A stretch of 64,000 nt of DNA. Origin: Undaria pinnatifida (lineage: Eukaryota > Sar > Phaeophyceae > Laminariales > Alariaceae). Position 1 is the first letter of the stretch; every line of letters begins with the position of its first letter. A program made the translations under genes and the position numbers. The DNA is taken from the NCBI GenBank assembly GCA_012845835.1, contig JABAKD010000001.1, positions 15,067,382 to 15,131,381 of the forward strand, in the 5' to 3' direction. Below are positions 34,746 through 46,000 of the stretch, in pieces. The notes beneath the pieces are model-generated. The model did not search any database, was not told the origin of the DNA, and was given only the letters and a program-made list of their open reading frames with translations.

Positions 34746-37369
34746 AGCTCGACTGCAAGGCTCGCATCATCCCTCATCCTTCCCAGACTGGAAAGCCCGA
34801 GGCCGACGAGAATGAGAGCGGTGAGCAGTGTGCTATTCCTGATTTGGATCTCGTGTGCAGAAATGGTAGTTACCGCATGAGTGATGACTGCCAAAAGGTG
34901 TTGCTTGCAGCATGTCGTAAGGAAGTGGTCTTGAAGGCGTGTGATGATTTGAGTAGGATGTGGTATGATGTCTCTGGTCTGAAGTGTCTGATGACGTCCC
35001 GTGATGATCTGATTATGAGCGCCGTCAGTAATGATATGATCCTGAATACTGTCAACAAGGCTAGATATGTCGAGGATTGGTATGCTGACACAGGAACTTC
35101 ATATCACATGACTGATTCCCTGTCTTGCATGAGAGACTTGAAGCCTTGCCACAGAAGTGTGAATGAAATTGGTGGCGTGTCTTGTGAAGTAGCTTACTCC
35201 GGAACGCTAGACTTGGTATTTGTGACTGCTGACAGTGAGTTCTCCGTGGAATTGAAGAACGTATTGTACTCTCCCAACTTGGGGTATAATCTCTTTTCTC
35301 CGAGTGCTGAGTTTGATGGTGAGTCAAGAAATGGTCTTGGTGGTCCTAATGGTGTTGTGACTGCATTCAATGGACAAGTGACTTTTCAGAACTTCGATGG
35401 CATGCTGATTGCGTCTGCGTATCGCCTAGGAGAAGCCTCTGTTGGTACGGTGTTGGCTGCTCTCACTCCCGCCAACCCCAAGCATGAAACTACGATGGAT
35501 ATCAACGATTTCCACAATATTTATGCTCATTCGCGTGAGGGTCTGCTTCGCACTACTGCAAAGCGATTAGATACCAAGTTGGTTGGTGACATGCATGCTT
35601 GTTCAGGGTGTTTGATGTCGAAGTCTATTCGGAAAGGAATCGTTCGGGAAACTAAAACTCGATCGGATAAAAAGTTGGGCAGAGTTTTTGTTGACCTGGG
35701 AGGAAGGAAGGACATTGCGTCCGTAGGGGGAAAACATTACCCCATGATTGTGAAGGATGACTTCACGAGACGTGCATGGCTGTATTTTCTGAAAAATAAA
35801 TCAGACGCTGGCAGTGCTTTCCGGAGTTTTCTTGCGAGTGTGCGTGCTGATGGTGTCCCGTCATTGGTTGAGATTGTTAGGTCTGACAATGGTGGGGAGT
35901 TTTTCGGGGGGGAGTTTGCATCTGTGTGCAACGAGCTTTTGATCAAACAAGAGTTCAAACCGGCTTATAGTCCGCAATATAATGGTGTTGCAGAGCGTGG
36001 GCTGGTATTGATAGAGGAGGCCGCGATGGCGGCTCGTATTCAAGCTAAAGTTCTTTTTGGGCATGTACAGTTATCTAAGACTGATAAACTCTGGGCTGAG
36101 GCTATGCACTGGGCTTGCGAAGCGATGAACCACACTGCGTGTTCTGCTAACCCTGAATCCAAATCGCCGTATGAAATGTGGTATGGTGAACCTCGTCCCG
36201 CTAGACCGTATCCGTTTTTGAAGCCCGCCTACTGTAGGTGGCAGCGACCGTCAAAGCTGCTGCCGAAGGGTGAGAGTTGTTTCTATGTCGGTCCTTCGAG
36301 AGACCACCCGCGTGATTGTCATAGAGTACTTACGAGGGCTGGTACTATTCAAGAAACGAGGGATGTGACTTGGGAGGTGCTGCCGTCACAGCTCCCTCCG
36401 CTGCAACCTTCTTTGCCGATAGAGGTAGCAGAGGAGGGAGGGGAGGATAGTGACGACGATGTTGAAACCGAGATATGGCCACTTGTGGGAAGAGGAGTCG
36501 CTCACACACTTTTGAAACGTGATGCCGTGCCCTCTGGTGCGGGAATCGAGGAGGTTGAGAGTGTTGGCGCAGGTAGTATAGGCCCGTCCTTTTATGTTCC
36601 ATCTTCCCCTGCTGAACCGTCTGCCCCCGTGAACATTTCTTCTGGTAGTGTAGCTCCTTCTGTGTCTTCGCCTGTGAATGACGGGGAGGGCCAGAGAGGG
36701 CAGGAATCAGGAGAGATAGAGATCGGGGATCTGGGAGGGGATGAGGAGGTAGAGTCGATGGGGCAGGGAGGGCATGATGATGAAGAGTCGATTGGGTCGG
36801 GAGGACTGGTAGAGGCGGAGGCATCCCCTCCAGCCGCTCGTCGTCCGCGGCATGTGGCCGAGCTTGCTGACTTTAATACTTCCGCGCGTGAAAATGATGA
36901 AGTGAGAGAAGGTAGGACTCGCGCGCAAACTCGTGCAGTCAACCAGCAGAGTGTACCCGGCCTCATGGCCACCCTAGGACCCATCTTTGCGACAGAGGTC
37001 GTGTACTCATTGTTGTCGGAGCAGAGAGCAGGTGATGAGACGGAATTGCCGAAAGAATTGGTTCAGGATGTAGAATCGGAGCCTGGTAGTTATCAGGAAG
37101 CCCAGCGTTCGAAGTACGCTAAGATTTGGGAAGGAGCCAGGTCTGCCGAAATTGAAGGCTTGATAAGAGCAGGAACGTTCATGTTGGCAGTAAAAGTCCC
37201 GATAGGCTGTAATGTGATTGATGCTAGATGGGTTTTCAAGTGGAAAGCAGACGAAACAGGAAAGATAGTGAAGGCCAAGGCTAGGCTTGTAGCGAAGGGC
37301 TTCAAGCAGAAGTGTGGTGTGGATTATCTTGAGACATTCTCGCCTACCGCAAATGCTGCATCTTTATGA
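34715..37369 (+). CDS. copia pol: zinc knuckle, protease, integrase, start of RT
   Basis: From the knuckle CYKCGEMGHMKLDC (34715-34756; C-x2-C-x4-H-x4-C) the frame is open to TGA 37367-37369. Numbering from ATG 34733: protease DTGTSYHM at residue 119; integrase zinc ligands H261, H266 and CSGC at 290-293; integrase core D321, D385 and E421, with exactly 35 residues between the last two (DD35E). RSDNGGEF and GVAERG surround them. WEVLPSQLPP and an acidic Ser/Gly-rich linker follow. RT begins with RWVFKWKADETGK and KARLVAKGFKQKCGVDYLET. The TGA interrupts RT where relatives have arginine, consistent with a CGA-to-TGA change; sequence after it continues in the same frame to about 37435. Protease and integrase look intact. 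Confidence 0.92.
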   Translation, partial: CYKCGEMGHMKLDCKARIIPHPSQTGKPEADENESGEQCAIPDLDLVCRNGSYRMSDDCQKVLLAACRKEVVLKACDDLSRMWYDVSGLKCLMTSRDDLIMSAVSNDMILNTVNKARYVEDWYADTGTSYHMTDSLSCMRDLKPCHRSVNEIGGVSCEVAYSGTLDLVFVTADSEFSVELKNVLYSPNLGYNLFSPSAEFDGESRNGLGGPNGVVTAFNGQVTFQNFDGMLIASAYRLGEASVGTVLAALTPANPKHETTMDINDFHNIYAHSREGLLRTTAKRLDTKLVGDMHACSGCLMSKSIRKGIVRETKTRSDKKLGRVFVDLGGRKDIASVGGKHYPMIVKDDFTRRAWLYFLKNKSDAGSAFRSFLASVRADGVPSLVEIVRSDNGGEFFGGEFASVCNELLIKQEFKPAYSPQYNGVAERGLVLIEEAAMAARIQAKVLFGHVQLSKTDKLWAEAMHWACEAMNHTACSANPESKSPYEMWYGEPRPARPYPFLKPAYCRWQRPSKLLPKGESCFYVGPSRDHPRDCHRVLTRAGTIQETRDVTWEVLPSQLPPLQPSLPIEVAEEGGEDSDDDVETEIWPLVGRGVAHTLLKRDAVPSGAGIEEVESVGAGSIGPSFYVPSSPAEPSAPVNISSGSVAPSVSSPVNDGEGQRGQESGEIEIGDLGGDEEVESMGQGGHDDEESIGSGGLVEAEASPPAARRPRHVAELADFNTSARENDEVREGRTRAQTRAVNQQSVPGLMATLGPIFATEVVYSLLSEQRAGDETELPKELVQDVESEPGSYQEAQRSKYAKIWEGARSAEIEGLIRAGTFMLAVKVPIGCNVIDARWVFKWKADETGKIVKAKARLVAKGFKQKCGVDYLETFSPTANAASL

Positions 37370-38689
37370 TTGCTGATAGTGTTGGCGTGTTTGTACAATT
37401 TGGAATTACTCCACTGGGATATTGAGCAAAGCATTTGTTCAGTCGGAATTGGATCACGAGGTGTTCATGAAGTTGCCGCCTGGCTGCGGGTCGATGTCAG
37501 GAAAGGTTGTCCGTTTGAACAAGAGTTTGTACGGATTGAAGCAGGCTTCTAGGACATTTTACAAGAGGCTGGTGTCGGAACTGAAGAGGATTGGGTTTGA
37601 GCAGTCAATGTCTGACCCCTGTGTCCTGCGTTTCATGATGGGAGACGAGGTATTGGGGATGGTCGCGATCTACGTGGATGACATTCTGTATGCAGGAAGT
37701 AAGAGCCTTGCCAAGGTGGTTGTGGCAGCACTAGGTGACGCTCTTCCTACGAAGGACTTGGGGGAGGTCAAGTTGTTTCTAGGTTGTGAATATATTCGCG
37801 ACCGTGAGGCTGGTACGATTGAGATTTCTCAGGAAAGTTATATCAGGAGTGTTCTCGAGAGATTCAATATATGTCGCACCAGCTCGATCCCTGCTTCCCT
37901 TGCCAATGATAACAAGTCCGTGATGGAGGATGAGGGGGCAGGAGATGTGCCGTTCCGAGAGGTGGTGGGGAGCCTGATGTGGATCGCCAGCCAGACAAGG
38001 CCCGACATCGCGAATGCTGTGCGGGCGGTGGCGAGGCACTTTCACGAACCAAAGAGGAGCCACTGGAAGGCAGCTCAGAAGATTCTCAATTATCTTCTGG
38101 AAACGGCGCATCTGACTTTGAAGTTCAAGCAGGATAGTTCGGTAGACGCAGGCACGTTGGTGTATGTAGATGCTGACTTTGCAAGTACGGCCACTGACCG
38201 TAGATCAGTTTCGGGTGCGATGGTTTTCGTGGCGGCGATGCTTGTAGTTTGGATTTCTAGGACGCAGAAATGCGTTTCACAGTCAACTTCAGAAGCAGAG
38301 TATCTTGCGATGGGAGATGGTGTAAAGGAGGCTCTGTAAACGGAATGCTTCAGTTCCTGAGGCCTAGTGCGAAGCCTCGTAAGATAGATGTCCTTGAAGA
38401 CAACGAGGGGGCGATTGCGCTCGCAGAGAACCCGCTGAGCTCGAGTAGGAGTAAGCACATCGATGTGAGGCACCACTTTCTTAGGAATCTGACCGAGGAG
38501 GGTGTGATCGAAGTCACCCACGTCCCCAGCGAGAAACAACACGCGGACATCCTCACGAAGGCGTTGCCGAAAGATCTTTTTGAAGTTCACCGCCACTTTG
38601 CACTTGGTATCAAGAAGTGGAAGTCTGAGTCGTTTTGTTTTTGTTTTTGTTTGATATGTATTTGGTCTGGTAGATACAACAGCCCCTAG
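37370..38689 (+). pseudogene. copia pol 3' part: reverse transcriptase and RNase H, frameshifted
   Basis: After the TGA the frame reads LACLYNLELLHWDIEQ, carrying the first RT aspartate. A +1 change near 37435 (CAAAGC) leads into 37422-38339 with FVQSELDHEVFMKLPPG, LNKSLYGLKQASRTFYK and the catalytic YVDD at 37671-37682. RNase H follows: VDADFAS, RRSVSG, and SQSTSEAEY. A stop at 38337-38339 marks another frame change; 38270-38689 then supplies LEDNEGAIALAENP, SRSKHIDVRHHFLRN and ILTKALPK, ending at TAG 38687-38689. Catalytic motifs are all present, so the element was active recently even if this reading is broken. Confidence 0.9.
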
Positions 38690-38695
38690 GGAGGG

Positions 38696-39227
38696 TGTTC
38701 GTGATAGCGGCATGTATGTATCAACTGTACTGCGGTGAAACTCTGATTGGTTGGTTTGAATAGCAGAACTGTTGATTGTATGTTGTTGTACCGGAATACT
38801 CTTCTTGTGGTGCTACGGTACTTCGGTAGATTGTACATGTGCACGAGTTATACATCGGACCGTAGTGGTGTGTACGGTACGTTGGTATGTCGGTACGTTG
38901 GACACATTGACGAATAGGAACATTCCTGTAGTGTTGCTAACACGATATAGCTTGTCTCAACGAACAGCCTAGCAATAAGTTACAGTTACATACGTTGTGT
39001 CACGGAGGTAAGTTACAGGGATCGTCTCGTGGTATCACCCACGAGCAGTCCCACGGGTATGTACTAGTAGGCACTATGCGAGGAGGTTTGGGTATTCGAC
39101 TACGAGCGGTTGTTACTGAGCTGTGGAGAGTTGGCCCACATGACCCACTCCACTTTCTGACCTGTCTCTCCAGACATTGGTCTCTCTAATATAATACTTT
39201 TCTCCAGAATCCACTGATTTACCAACA
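38696..39227 (+). repeat. 3' LTR of copia element
   Basis: 532 bp, nine substitutions from the 5' LTR, no indels. Directly preceded by AGGGAGGG (38688-38695), the likely polypurine tract. Confidence 0.95.
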
Positions 39228-39232
39228 CAAAT

Positions 39233-41035
39233 CGCGATGCTGTTGGTGAGGAACGAGTTACATCTCCTAGAGAAACGAAGAGTAATGAAGCATTTGCTGG
39301 ACGATTACACCGCCCGCCAATTTGAAAACTTGAACTACACAACACGTCCGGAGCGGAGGTGGTTCAAGGAATACCCGTATACCGTGGGTTCAACAGCTTT
39401 GGAATACTCTCCGCTAATGGATACGAATAGATAAACACTTTATTGGTCGAAAATGTCAGAGTTATGAAAACGAGACCATTGCCAACGCATGTTTTGCAAG
39501 CGATCCGTCGGACCAAAGAAGAGGGAAGCGTATAACGGTACGTTCTTAGGCTTGCAAAATTATGCGTAGGGCTATCACGTGTCGAACGTGTTTTCAGCTT
39601 GCGGGCTTCTTCCATTGATAAGTAAGACGTACATTGGAACCACACTCGATGAAAAGGTGTCGGTAAGGTAATTGGGGGTAACTTTAAGACCCCTATTTCA
39701 TCGACCCAGAACCACTCATGCAGGTGGCTACCTCATTTTTCGGCAAGAATAAGCTACCATGGATTCCTGGGCTGTAATAGACGTCTCCCGGCTGCTCATA
39801 GCGCCTAGGCCAGCCCTGTCGCTGAAGTATTCGTCGAATAGCCCACATATGTCTTCCACGGACGGTCATGTGTGATTAGACGAAATTATATGTGCTATGA
39901 TTGGTTGACACGCGTGCTGCGGAGATGTTACGGTATCAAACCATTTTCTACCTGCGCGGTTCATGTGCTAAGGATCTAAAGATACAATCTAAATTATACG
40001 TGTCGAAAGCGTTTGTAAGGGAGTCGAGGGGTCACGGCAATGTCTTCCATCTGCAATGGCTTGGAGCACTCATGCGAGTGAATGCTCAATCATTTCGCAG
40101 AATTATGTCACCACCGATTCCACGACAATGGCAGAGAACTATCGACTGATTCACGCGCTGTGGTTGCCGACGACCTCATTTGTCTACCACAGCGTAATAA
40201 GAGCCACGCTACGGCAGGTGTTGCACGTTTGAGCCCAAACAGTATGACTGACGGTACTCTCTCAACTGGATCACTAGACTATATGGTACGATTTTTGCGT
40301 CGATTCACAATCTTCTTTAATATACCTGGTCCGTGGTATTGTTGTTTTTGGGTAGCACTTTCATCAGTTAGAAATCCTTCGTTGGGTGAGGTTTATGGGC
40401 GTTTACGTGAGGAGCTTCCGACGGGTCCGATGCACGCTTCTCGTAGCATGCAACATTTACAAACTTGCACGCGCGAGGGTGGCTTGTCCCGCGTGTAACG
40501 GGGAAGGGAAGGTCTAACCCTGCCCAGCTTACCGTGCACGTACGATGTTGGGAAACGGTCGGCTGCTCACTATGACATGCGAAACCCTAAGAAGAATTGC
40601 GGTTGCACTAGATACCTCGCGTTGATGTCACGTGAGGAAATATATTGACTACGCATTTCACCAAGAGTTCGGTTGGAGCATAAATGTTTGCGCATACTTT
40701 GCAGAATCCACCGATGTAGCATTCGCCATTTTTCGCAGAATCTACGACATTGCGGAACTCTCGGCCGCGGACCACATCAGGCAGAACCGTGTACATGAAG
40801 ATTCGTGCAAGAACCCATTTTCGTGACACAAAGGAGAACGATGTTTGACTAAGCCTTCGATAGGCGAGGTTATGGTTATGGTTTTGTTCCTCTTAATATT
40901 TCGAAAGCGAGATGTCTTGGAGTGGTTGTCTACAAAAGATGCCATGGCACGGGAAAATAGCTATATGCTGTGGACTACGGCTGGGGGGATCACCTCTGAG
41001 GCTGAACCCATCTTTGACGACACCACCTTTGTCTA
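39233..41035. other. Stretch without a recognised gene
   Basis: Open frames such as 40082-40498 (+) match nothing I recognise. Short family-C-like cores (CACTCATGCGAGTG around 40063) occur but do not extend into a clear copy. Confidence 0.4.
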
Positions 41036-41420
41036 TAGCGCGGGAACAGGAGCTCGGGCGATCTCCTCAGGTTTCGCGCACGCACCATGCTTCCCCGGCT
41101 ACCATTTGTGCCTCCGCAATCAAGGTTGGGTTGTGTCTACCGCTGCCAAGCACAGCGCACAGCGAGCAGTGTCTGCTGTGTGCTGCCATGTGGGTTGTGC
41201 CCTCGTGCCTTCTGATTGTTGTGCCGTTGTGCCTGGAGAGCAACAGTGTTAAGCGCGGTATTTGTAGGCCAATCGTATGAGCTGGTCGTCATTGATGGAA
41301 GTTCACTCTAAATCGTTCACTGAAATCGGATTTTTCACGCCGTTTTGGGGCAAAATCTTCCTTCAAAGTTCCCTCGGCATTTACTTTTAATGAATTTCTA
41401 TATTGAATTATTTTAACACA
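41036..41420 (-). repeat. Dispersed repeat family D, partial inverted copy
   Basis: The reverse complement of this stretch aligns with 54470-54830: GTTAAAATARYTCAATA, GAACTTTGAAGGAAG, TTTGCCCCAAAACGGC, CTCATACGATTGGCCTACAA, CTCCAGGCACAACG and GGTAGACACAACCCAAC are shared. It carries only the left part of the 54-kb copy. Confidence 0.82.
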
Positions 41421-41930
41421 AACCCTCGAGTAAACTACATATAGTATTCTATATGGGGGAAATACAACATGCGGCGTATTTTTTTTTGTTCCTTCTTGCC
41501 GGTGCACTGTATTCACCGTATGGTGCGGGATGTTGAAATAATATTGTAGAATGACTACCTCACCGCCAAAAGAGTCAGAGAGTATTACAAGGAAGGTTAC
41601 GGTAGGACGAATTATCAGCCAACCAGACAACCCGTACAGAGTACATCTGCCCCTAACATTCGCATTGCTCGGTAAGGATTAGGTGATGGTCAGCCCCACT
41701 TCGAACACTCCTTACTTTGTGTTTCTCCCTTTCGCGTTCATTTGGTCCTCAAGCGCCCCTTTTCAAACCAGATGTTTTTTCCTACGAGTCATCATCAGAA
41801 ACACTCCGGTGTCACCTCTGCAGCTCTTACCACAGCGCCAGGGCGTCGAGATTTCAGCAAATTAAAGTATAATGTGATCCCCGTACCTGCTAGCGATCAA
41901 AAACGGACCCCTGGTAGTAGCCAACTTCCT

Positions 41931-42036
41931 ACTCTTCAACGAATGCTTCGGCCACATGATTGGTCCAGCCACAGACATTACGCAAACGGTATACAATGTC
42001 ATAGATGCCTCGGTGAGGGTGAAGGCACCCCCCGCC
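41931..42036 (-). pseudogene. Degenerate copy of Spondin_N-like last exon (P1)
   Basis: The minus strand aligns without gaps to the terminal spondin-like exon at roughly 60% nucleotide identity by eye. Translation gives GGCLHPHRGIYDIV against EGYIHPHRGIHGIG, then GWTNHVAEAFVEE against DWANPVAVVYMEE. A stop follows the EE. No exon-C counterpart or clean acceptor was identified, so it is best read as a decayed duplicate, though an exon of a diverged paralogue is possible. Confidence 0.6.
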
Positions 42037-42259
42037 TTTACAATTGTTTGGGATGGAACGCCGTTGTCTGCGTGAAATCCCACGTCACTCAGCCTCAGTC
42101 GTCCTTTTTCTTTCCGAAATCGTCATTTGATTGTGACTCGTAAATATGTCAATTCAACAATAACTCATCCGCTCGTGCAGTAAGCCAGGCTAATGATGAT
42201 CCATAGACGGTTCATGTTCTGGAGTTTAGCATGTCTCCTTTTTGTGCCGGACTAATCTC

Positions 42260-42356
42260 TCTGTCAGATACACCGTCATAAAGTGTCGATACCCGGTAGT
42301 AAACACCTGTGGAGTTCGACGCGATGGTGCCCGCACCCCCCGCCTCGTCCAACCCT
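42260..42356 (-). pseudogene. Second, more decayed copy of Spondin_N-like last exon (P2)
   Basis: The minus-strand block GGTTGGACGAGGCGGGGGGT matches GCTGGACCAGGAGAGGGGTA of the terminal exon and shares GGCGGGGGGTGC with P1. Similarity then fades and needs gaps, and the His-Pro-His motif is lost. It lies between P1 and the intact exon, suggesting serial duplication. Confidence 0.4.
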
Positions 42357-42827
42357 GTGATTGCCCAATCGCGGGTTGAATACAACTATACCAACACACG
42401 ACGCGCATTACCATTCCTCCAGTCAACGATACCCAACCAATGTCGTCTCACTAGTTCACCAACTGAACACTCCAGCATTGGTCCGTAATATAATAGCAAG
42501 CACACCTACCCATACACGGCTCGGTTCCTCTACGCTGTATCGTCTCGCTCTCTTTCATGCCCGACGAAAGGCTTGCGCAAGAAATTTCTTGCAGCACACG
42601 AATGTAAGATCCTCCATGCATACCTAACCCACAGGGTATCCCCTCTTGTAGTCAGCCGCCTAGGGCCCTCATGAACGCGGTGGAAAATTGGGCCATAGTG
42701 CTTACAGAGAATGATGAAATCACTCGCATGAGTGACTCCGAGCCGTTGACAACAGACTTCCTAGACGTTACCCCCATATCCGCCACACCCTCGCACCAAA
42801 GCCGTCATCAAATCTCGACGCCCTGAG

Positions 42828-43030
42828 CTACACAATCGCAGGCTCCTCCATGTAAACTACAGCGACAGGGTTGGCCCAGTCGTAGACAGCAGCCGAGATG
42901 TTTCCAATGCCGTGTATTCCGCGGTGAGGATGGATGTACCCCTCTCCTGGTCCAGCGTTGCTGTTTCCCGATGAGTCGGCGCATGCTGGGCCGGGGATGT
43001 GTGTGCATAGCTCGTTGTTTTCCTCGGTGC
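42828..43030 (-). CDS. Spondin_N-like gene, terminal exon
   Basis: 203 bp. The acceptor reads CATGCATAG; the exon begins GCACCGAGG, completing the split glycine codon of DAG-TEENNE. It encodes ELCTHIPGPACADSSGN, GPGEGYIHPHRGIHGIG, and VYDWANPVAVVYMEE, and ends at TAG 42830-42828. This is the strongest part of the domain match. The frame stays open upstream of the acceptor to 43094, but that part does not resemble the family. Confidence 0.86.
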
Positions 43031-46000
43031 CTATGCATGTGTCGTACGATGCGAACAAATAGGGTTGCATAAGGTAATCTTCCAATATACACATGCCCTA
43101 GTAGGGGTGAGTGAACGTTTTCTGTTGCTCCTCCTTTACGGGTGACTAAGCCTCGCTCCAAGCCAGTCTTTGGTAGACCTTGTAAGCTGAAGGCAACGAA
43201 AACAACAACCACACGGCCTATGAATGATATCGATAGCACGAAATGCTGTTTGAGGATCACAACGAAGTTGGGTAGTTTGTCGGTGTACTTCTAGTTGGGA
43301 TTAACTAAGGACCTCTATTGATCACAAAGGTTATATCTAAAACGTGCTACTGTACCCCTGTCGAAGGATGAGTCATACGTAAGGAACACCTACCCATTCG
43401 TGTTCAAGGAACGAGCTCTACCCGACGAGGTCACATGGTGATCATATCGACTCCGCAACCATCCTTGTAAGCTTTAGAGAAAGGGAGTACGTCCGTGGAC
43501 AACCCTCGCCAACAAGAGACAGGGTTTACGGAAGAGAGTAACTTCAGGCTCGACGTGTCGTTCTTTCCAGCCGGAACCTGACCGACAATGAAACTGAAGC
43601 GGCACAGGTTTCTAATTTGGTTTTGAAGAAGCGGAATACATAATTAAACGGCGGTGCAAATTGCGAAACAGGAAAGCACGACAGTCAAGCTCGATACTGA
43701 GAGTACTCAGGCAATTGCTGACGCGGGCACACGTGGCCCCCTTGACGTAGCATTACTGACGGTTTACTCGCACACAGAATAATCCCGGCAAAACACAAGC
43801 TTACCGGCATCGAAGGCCTTGGGGTAGATCGTCATCGACTTGTTTGTTTCCATTGTCGCACCATCTATTCCCACGAACGCATCGTTGGTGTTCACTGACA
43901 ACAAACACACGTCAGAAAGGTGTGGGATGTACTCCTTGGTGCTGGCAGAGTAACGGGTAATTGTAAGCGCGTAGGGTGTGTTGTTGACGCGAAGGGCGAA
44001 GACGGAGGAAAGTGGAGCATTATGCTTTTTTCGCTGTCCAATGACTGGTTTAGGAAAACATTGACAAGTAGTAGTGGTTCATTCACGTTAGCACATTCAC
44101 AGTCGGCAAAGGAAAAAACATAGGCGTAACATGACGGTGACAGCATTCAACATTCGAAGCGGCCATTGCAGTGTCGTAGGTGATGTATGAACAGCCTGGA
44201 TTTCAAGGAGTTCCAAACCAATTAGTTGAAATGACGCCTTTTAACATGATTAACCTATGTGTGGGTGACGGGAAACATTTATATTTGCAAACGATAATAT
44301 ATCAGCGTGAAATTACGTTGGTAGCATTCGCCACACGAAGTACGACGTGGTATTGGAGAAGGATGTAAGCCCACCCTGCAATGAAGTGGGCTCCAACTAA
44401 CATGGGCAGGATATTGCTTCACATGAAACATTGGCAATCAGGGGAAACGGGGGAAGCAAATGTTTTCAAGCGGGAAAACTTGGTTAAGAAAAATAACGCC
44501 GACATCATTCACCACACGACCCAGGCGAGGATGCTGGAACGGGAGACATTTTACACTGCAATGCAGGGGGTCCCGAACAAAATCAGTGGGACGTCGCGTC
44601 GACATGAAAAAACGATGTATTTCGAAACATTGGCGATACGGAGGAGCCTTTTGGTTGGAAAAGGAAAAACCGTCGAAGGTATATATTGCTAACGAAATTG
44701 GCCCCTTGATGCTAGCTGCAGTAGTGTCGGGGAGATCTCCCTGCAAAGCAAGGAGTTGCAAAAACAGTGTTTGGGACGCCTCGTCGAGCTGATGAATCAA
44801 TACATTAGGGAAACACGGGAGTTGATGTTTCGTAAGAGAAAACATGTTGAACGCCAATGACGCGGTCGCACGAAGCAGGGGGAGAAGGTAGAGTAAGGCG
44901 TGTGACCAAGCGACAATGCACGGGGGTTCCAATCAACCCGAGATGCGTATCTTGTCGACATAAGACCCGTATGTAATGGGGAAACAGAAAATAATTCAAC
45001 GGGAACACATTGAGCTGATCTTCCGCGTGGAGCAGAACCCGTGCCCGACCTGAGGTTTAAAATTATTCAAACGCAAACCAGCTTAATGTCGTACTGATAT
45101 GATGCGAGGATACTGGGGAATCCCCAGCGATGGGTGGAGAAACATTGATCCATTTACAATACGCAAGAATATTATTGGCGGCGGATATTGCAGGGGCGAA
45201 CTTTGAAGCCCGCTTTTTTCAGAGGCTCGTAAGTCTCTCGCCTTAACGTCTACCCTGTGTCAATCTAAATATCAGCCTTTTGAGCATGTCATACTATCAA
45301 ATACACGCCGCCATTGAATTATTTGTTATTATTTGTTATCCTCGCTTTATTTATCCAAGTGCAAGGCCATTAGCGGTAGTGGTATCCAATCTCGGAGTAA
45401 AACAAGCTTGGTTCCCCATGTACGTAGCGCGGGGTTTTTACATATCCTGTCACGGACGAGTTGATCGAACAATATTTTGACGGTGTCCTAGCATTTGTTT
45501 CAGCATTGTATGCTTTGAATATCATGGCGTTCGGGTCTACCGGTCATATACAGCCCATGCTCCAGTATTGGTTCGCTCTAGATAATGGGTTCGGGTTGTA
45601 CGAACACTGCACCTCGTACGCTATAAGTAAAAACAAATGCCATGGTGCACGTATTGATGTGACATTTTGATAAAAACATAAGTAAACCACCACCGCAGAG
45701 GACGTCGTGGTGACCGCTGTTTACGACCTTAACGCGTTTACACAACGGTAGCACTTTTGATCAAAAGCTTACTGACTGACAAGACTATTCAACTGAACTA
45801 CCCAATACCGCTAGAATTCGTGCTTGTCACTTCAGTTCGTTTGCTATCTGGGGTCAATTTGGTTGCACTCTCAAGAAATGCTCAACACCCGCGAATGAAG
45901 GGAGTTAGAGAGCTCGTGCAAGTGATAAAATTTAACACGATTAAGCGCTATCCACGTAGCATCCAACGATAGACCCCAAACACTGGGTGCACCACCAACT

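Larger units (their letters stand above)
32821..39227 (+). mobile_element. Structurally complete Ty1/copia LTR retrotransposon, coding region broken
   Basis: The element has two 532-bp LTRs (32821-33352 and 38696-39227) beginning TGTTCG and ending CCAACA, differing at nine positions (98.3% identical) without indels. Gag, protease, integrase, reverse transcriptase and RNase H follow in the order PR-IN-RT-RH that defines copia. The pol stop (TAG, 38687-38689) lies within the purine-rich stretch AGGGAGGG before the 3' LTR. Flanks are CAACT (32816-32820) and CAAAT (39228-39232), a 4-of-5 target duplication. Lesions: frame changes near 33590, 33900, 34660, 37435 and 38335, and a TGA at 37367-37369. 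It cannot make intact Gag-Pol from this reading, but all conserved catalytic residues are still readable. No canonical TGG-starting primer-binding site adjoins the 5' LTR. Confidence 0.96.

Noticed and set aside
44438-44932. 164-codon minus-strand open frame
   Set aside because: It falls inside the large intron of the Spondin_N-like gene, shows no recognisable domain, and overlaps other long frames on the opposite strand.
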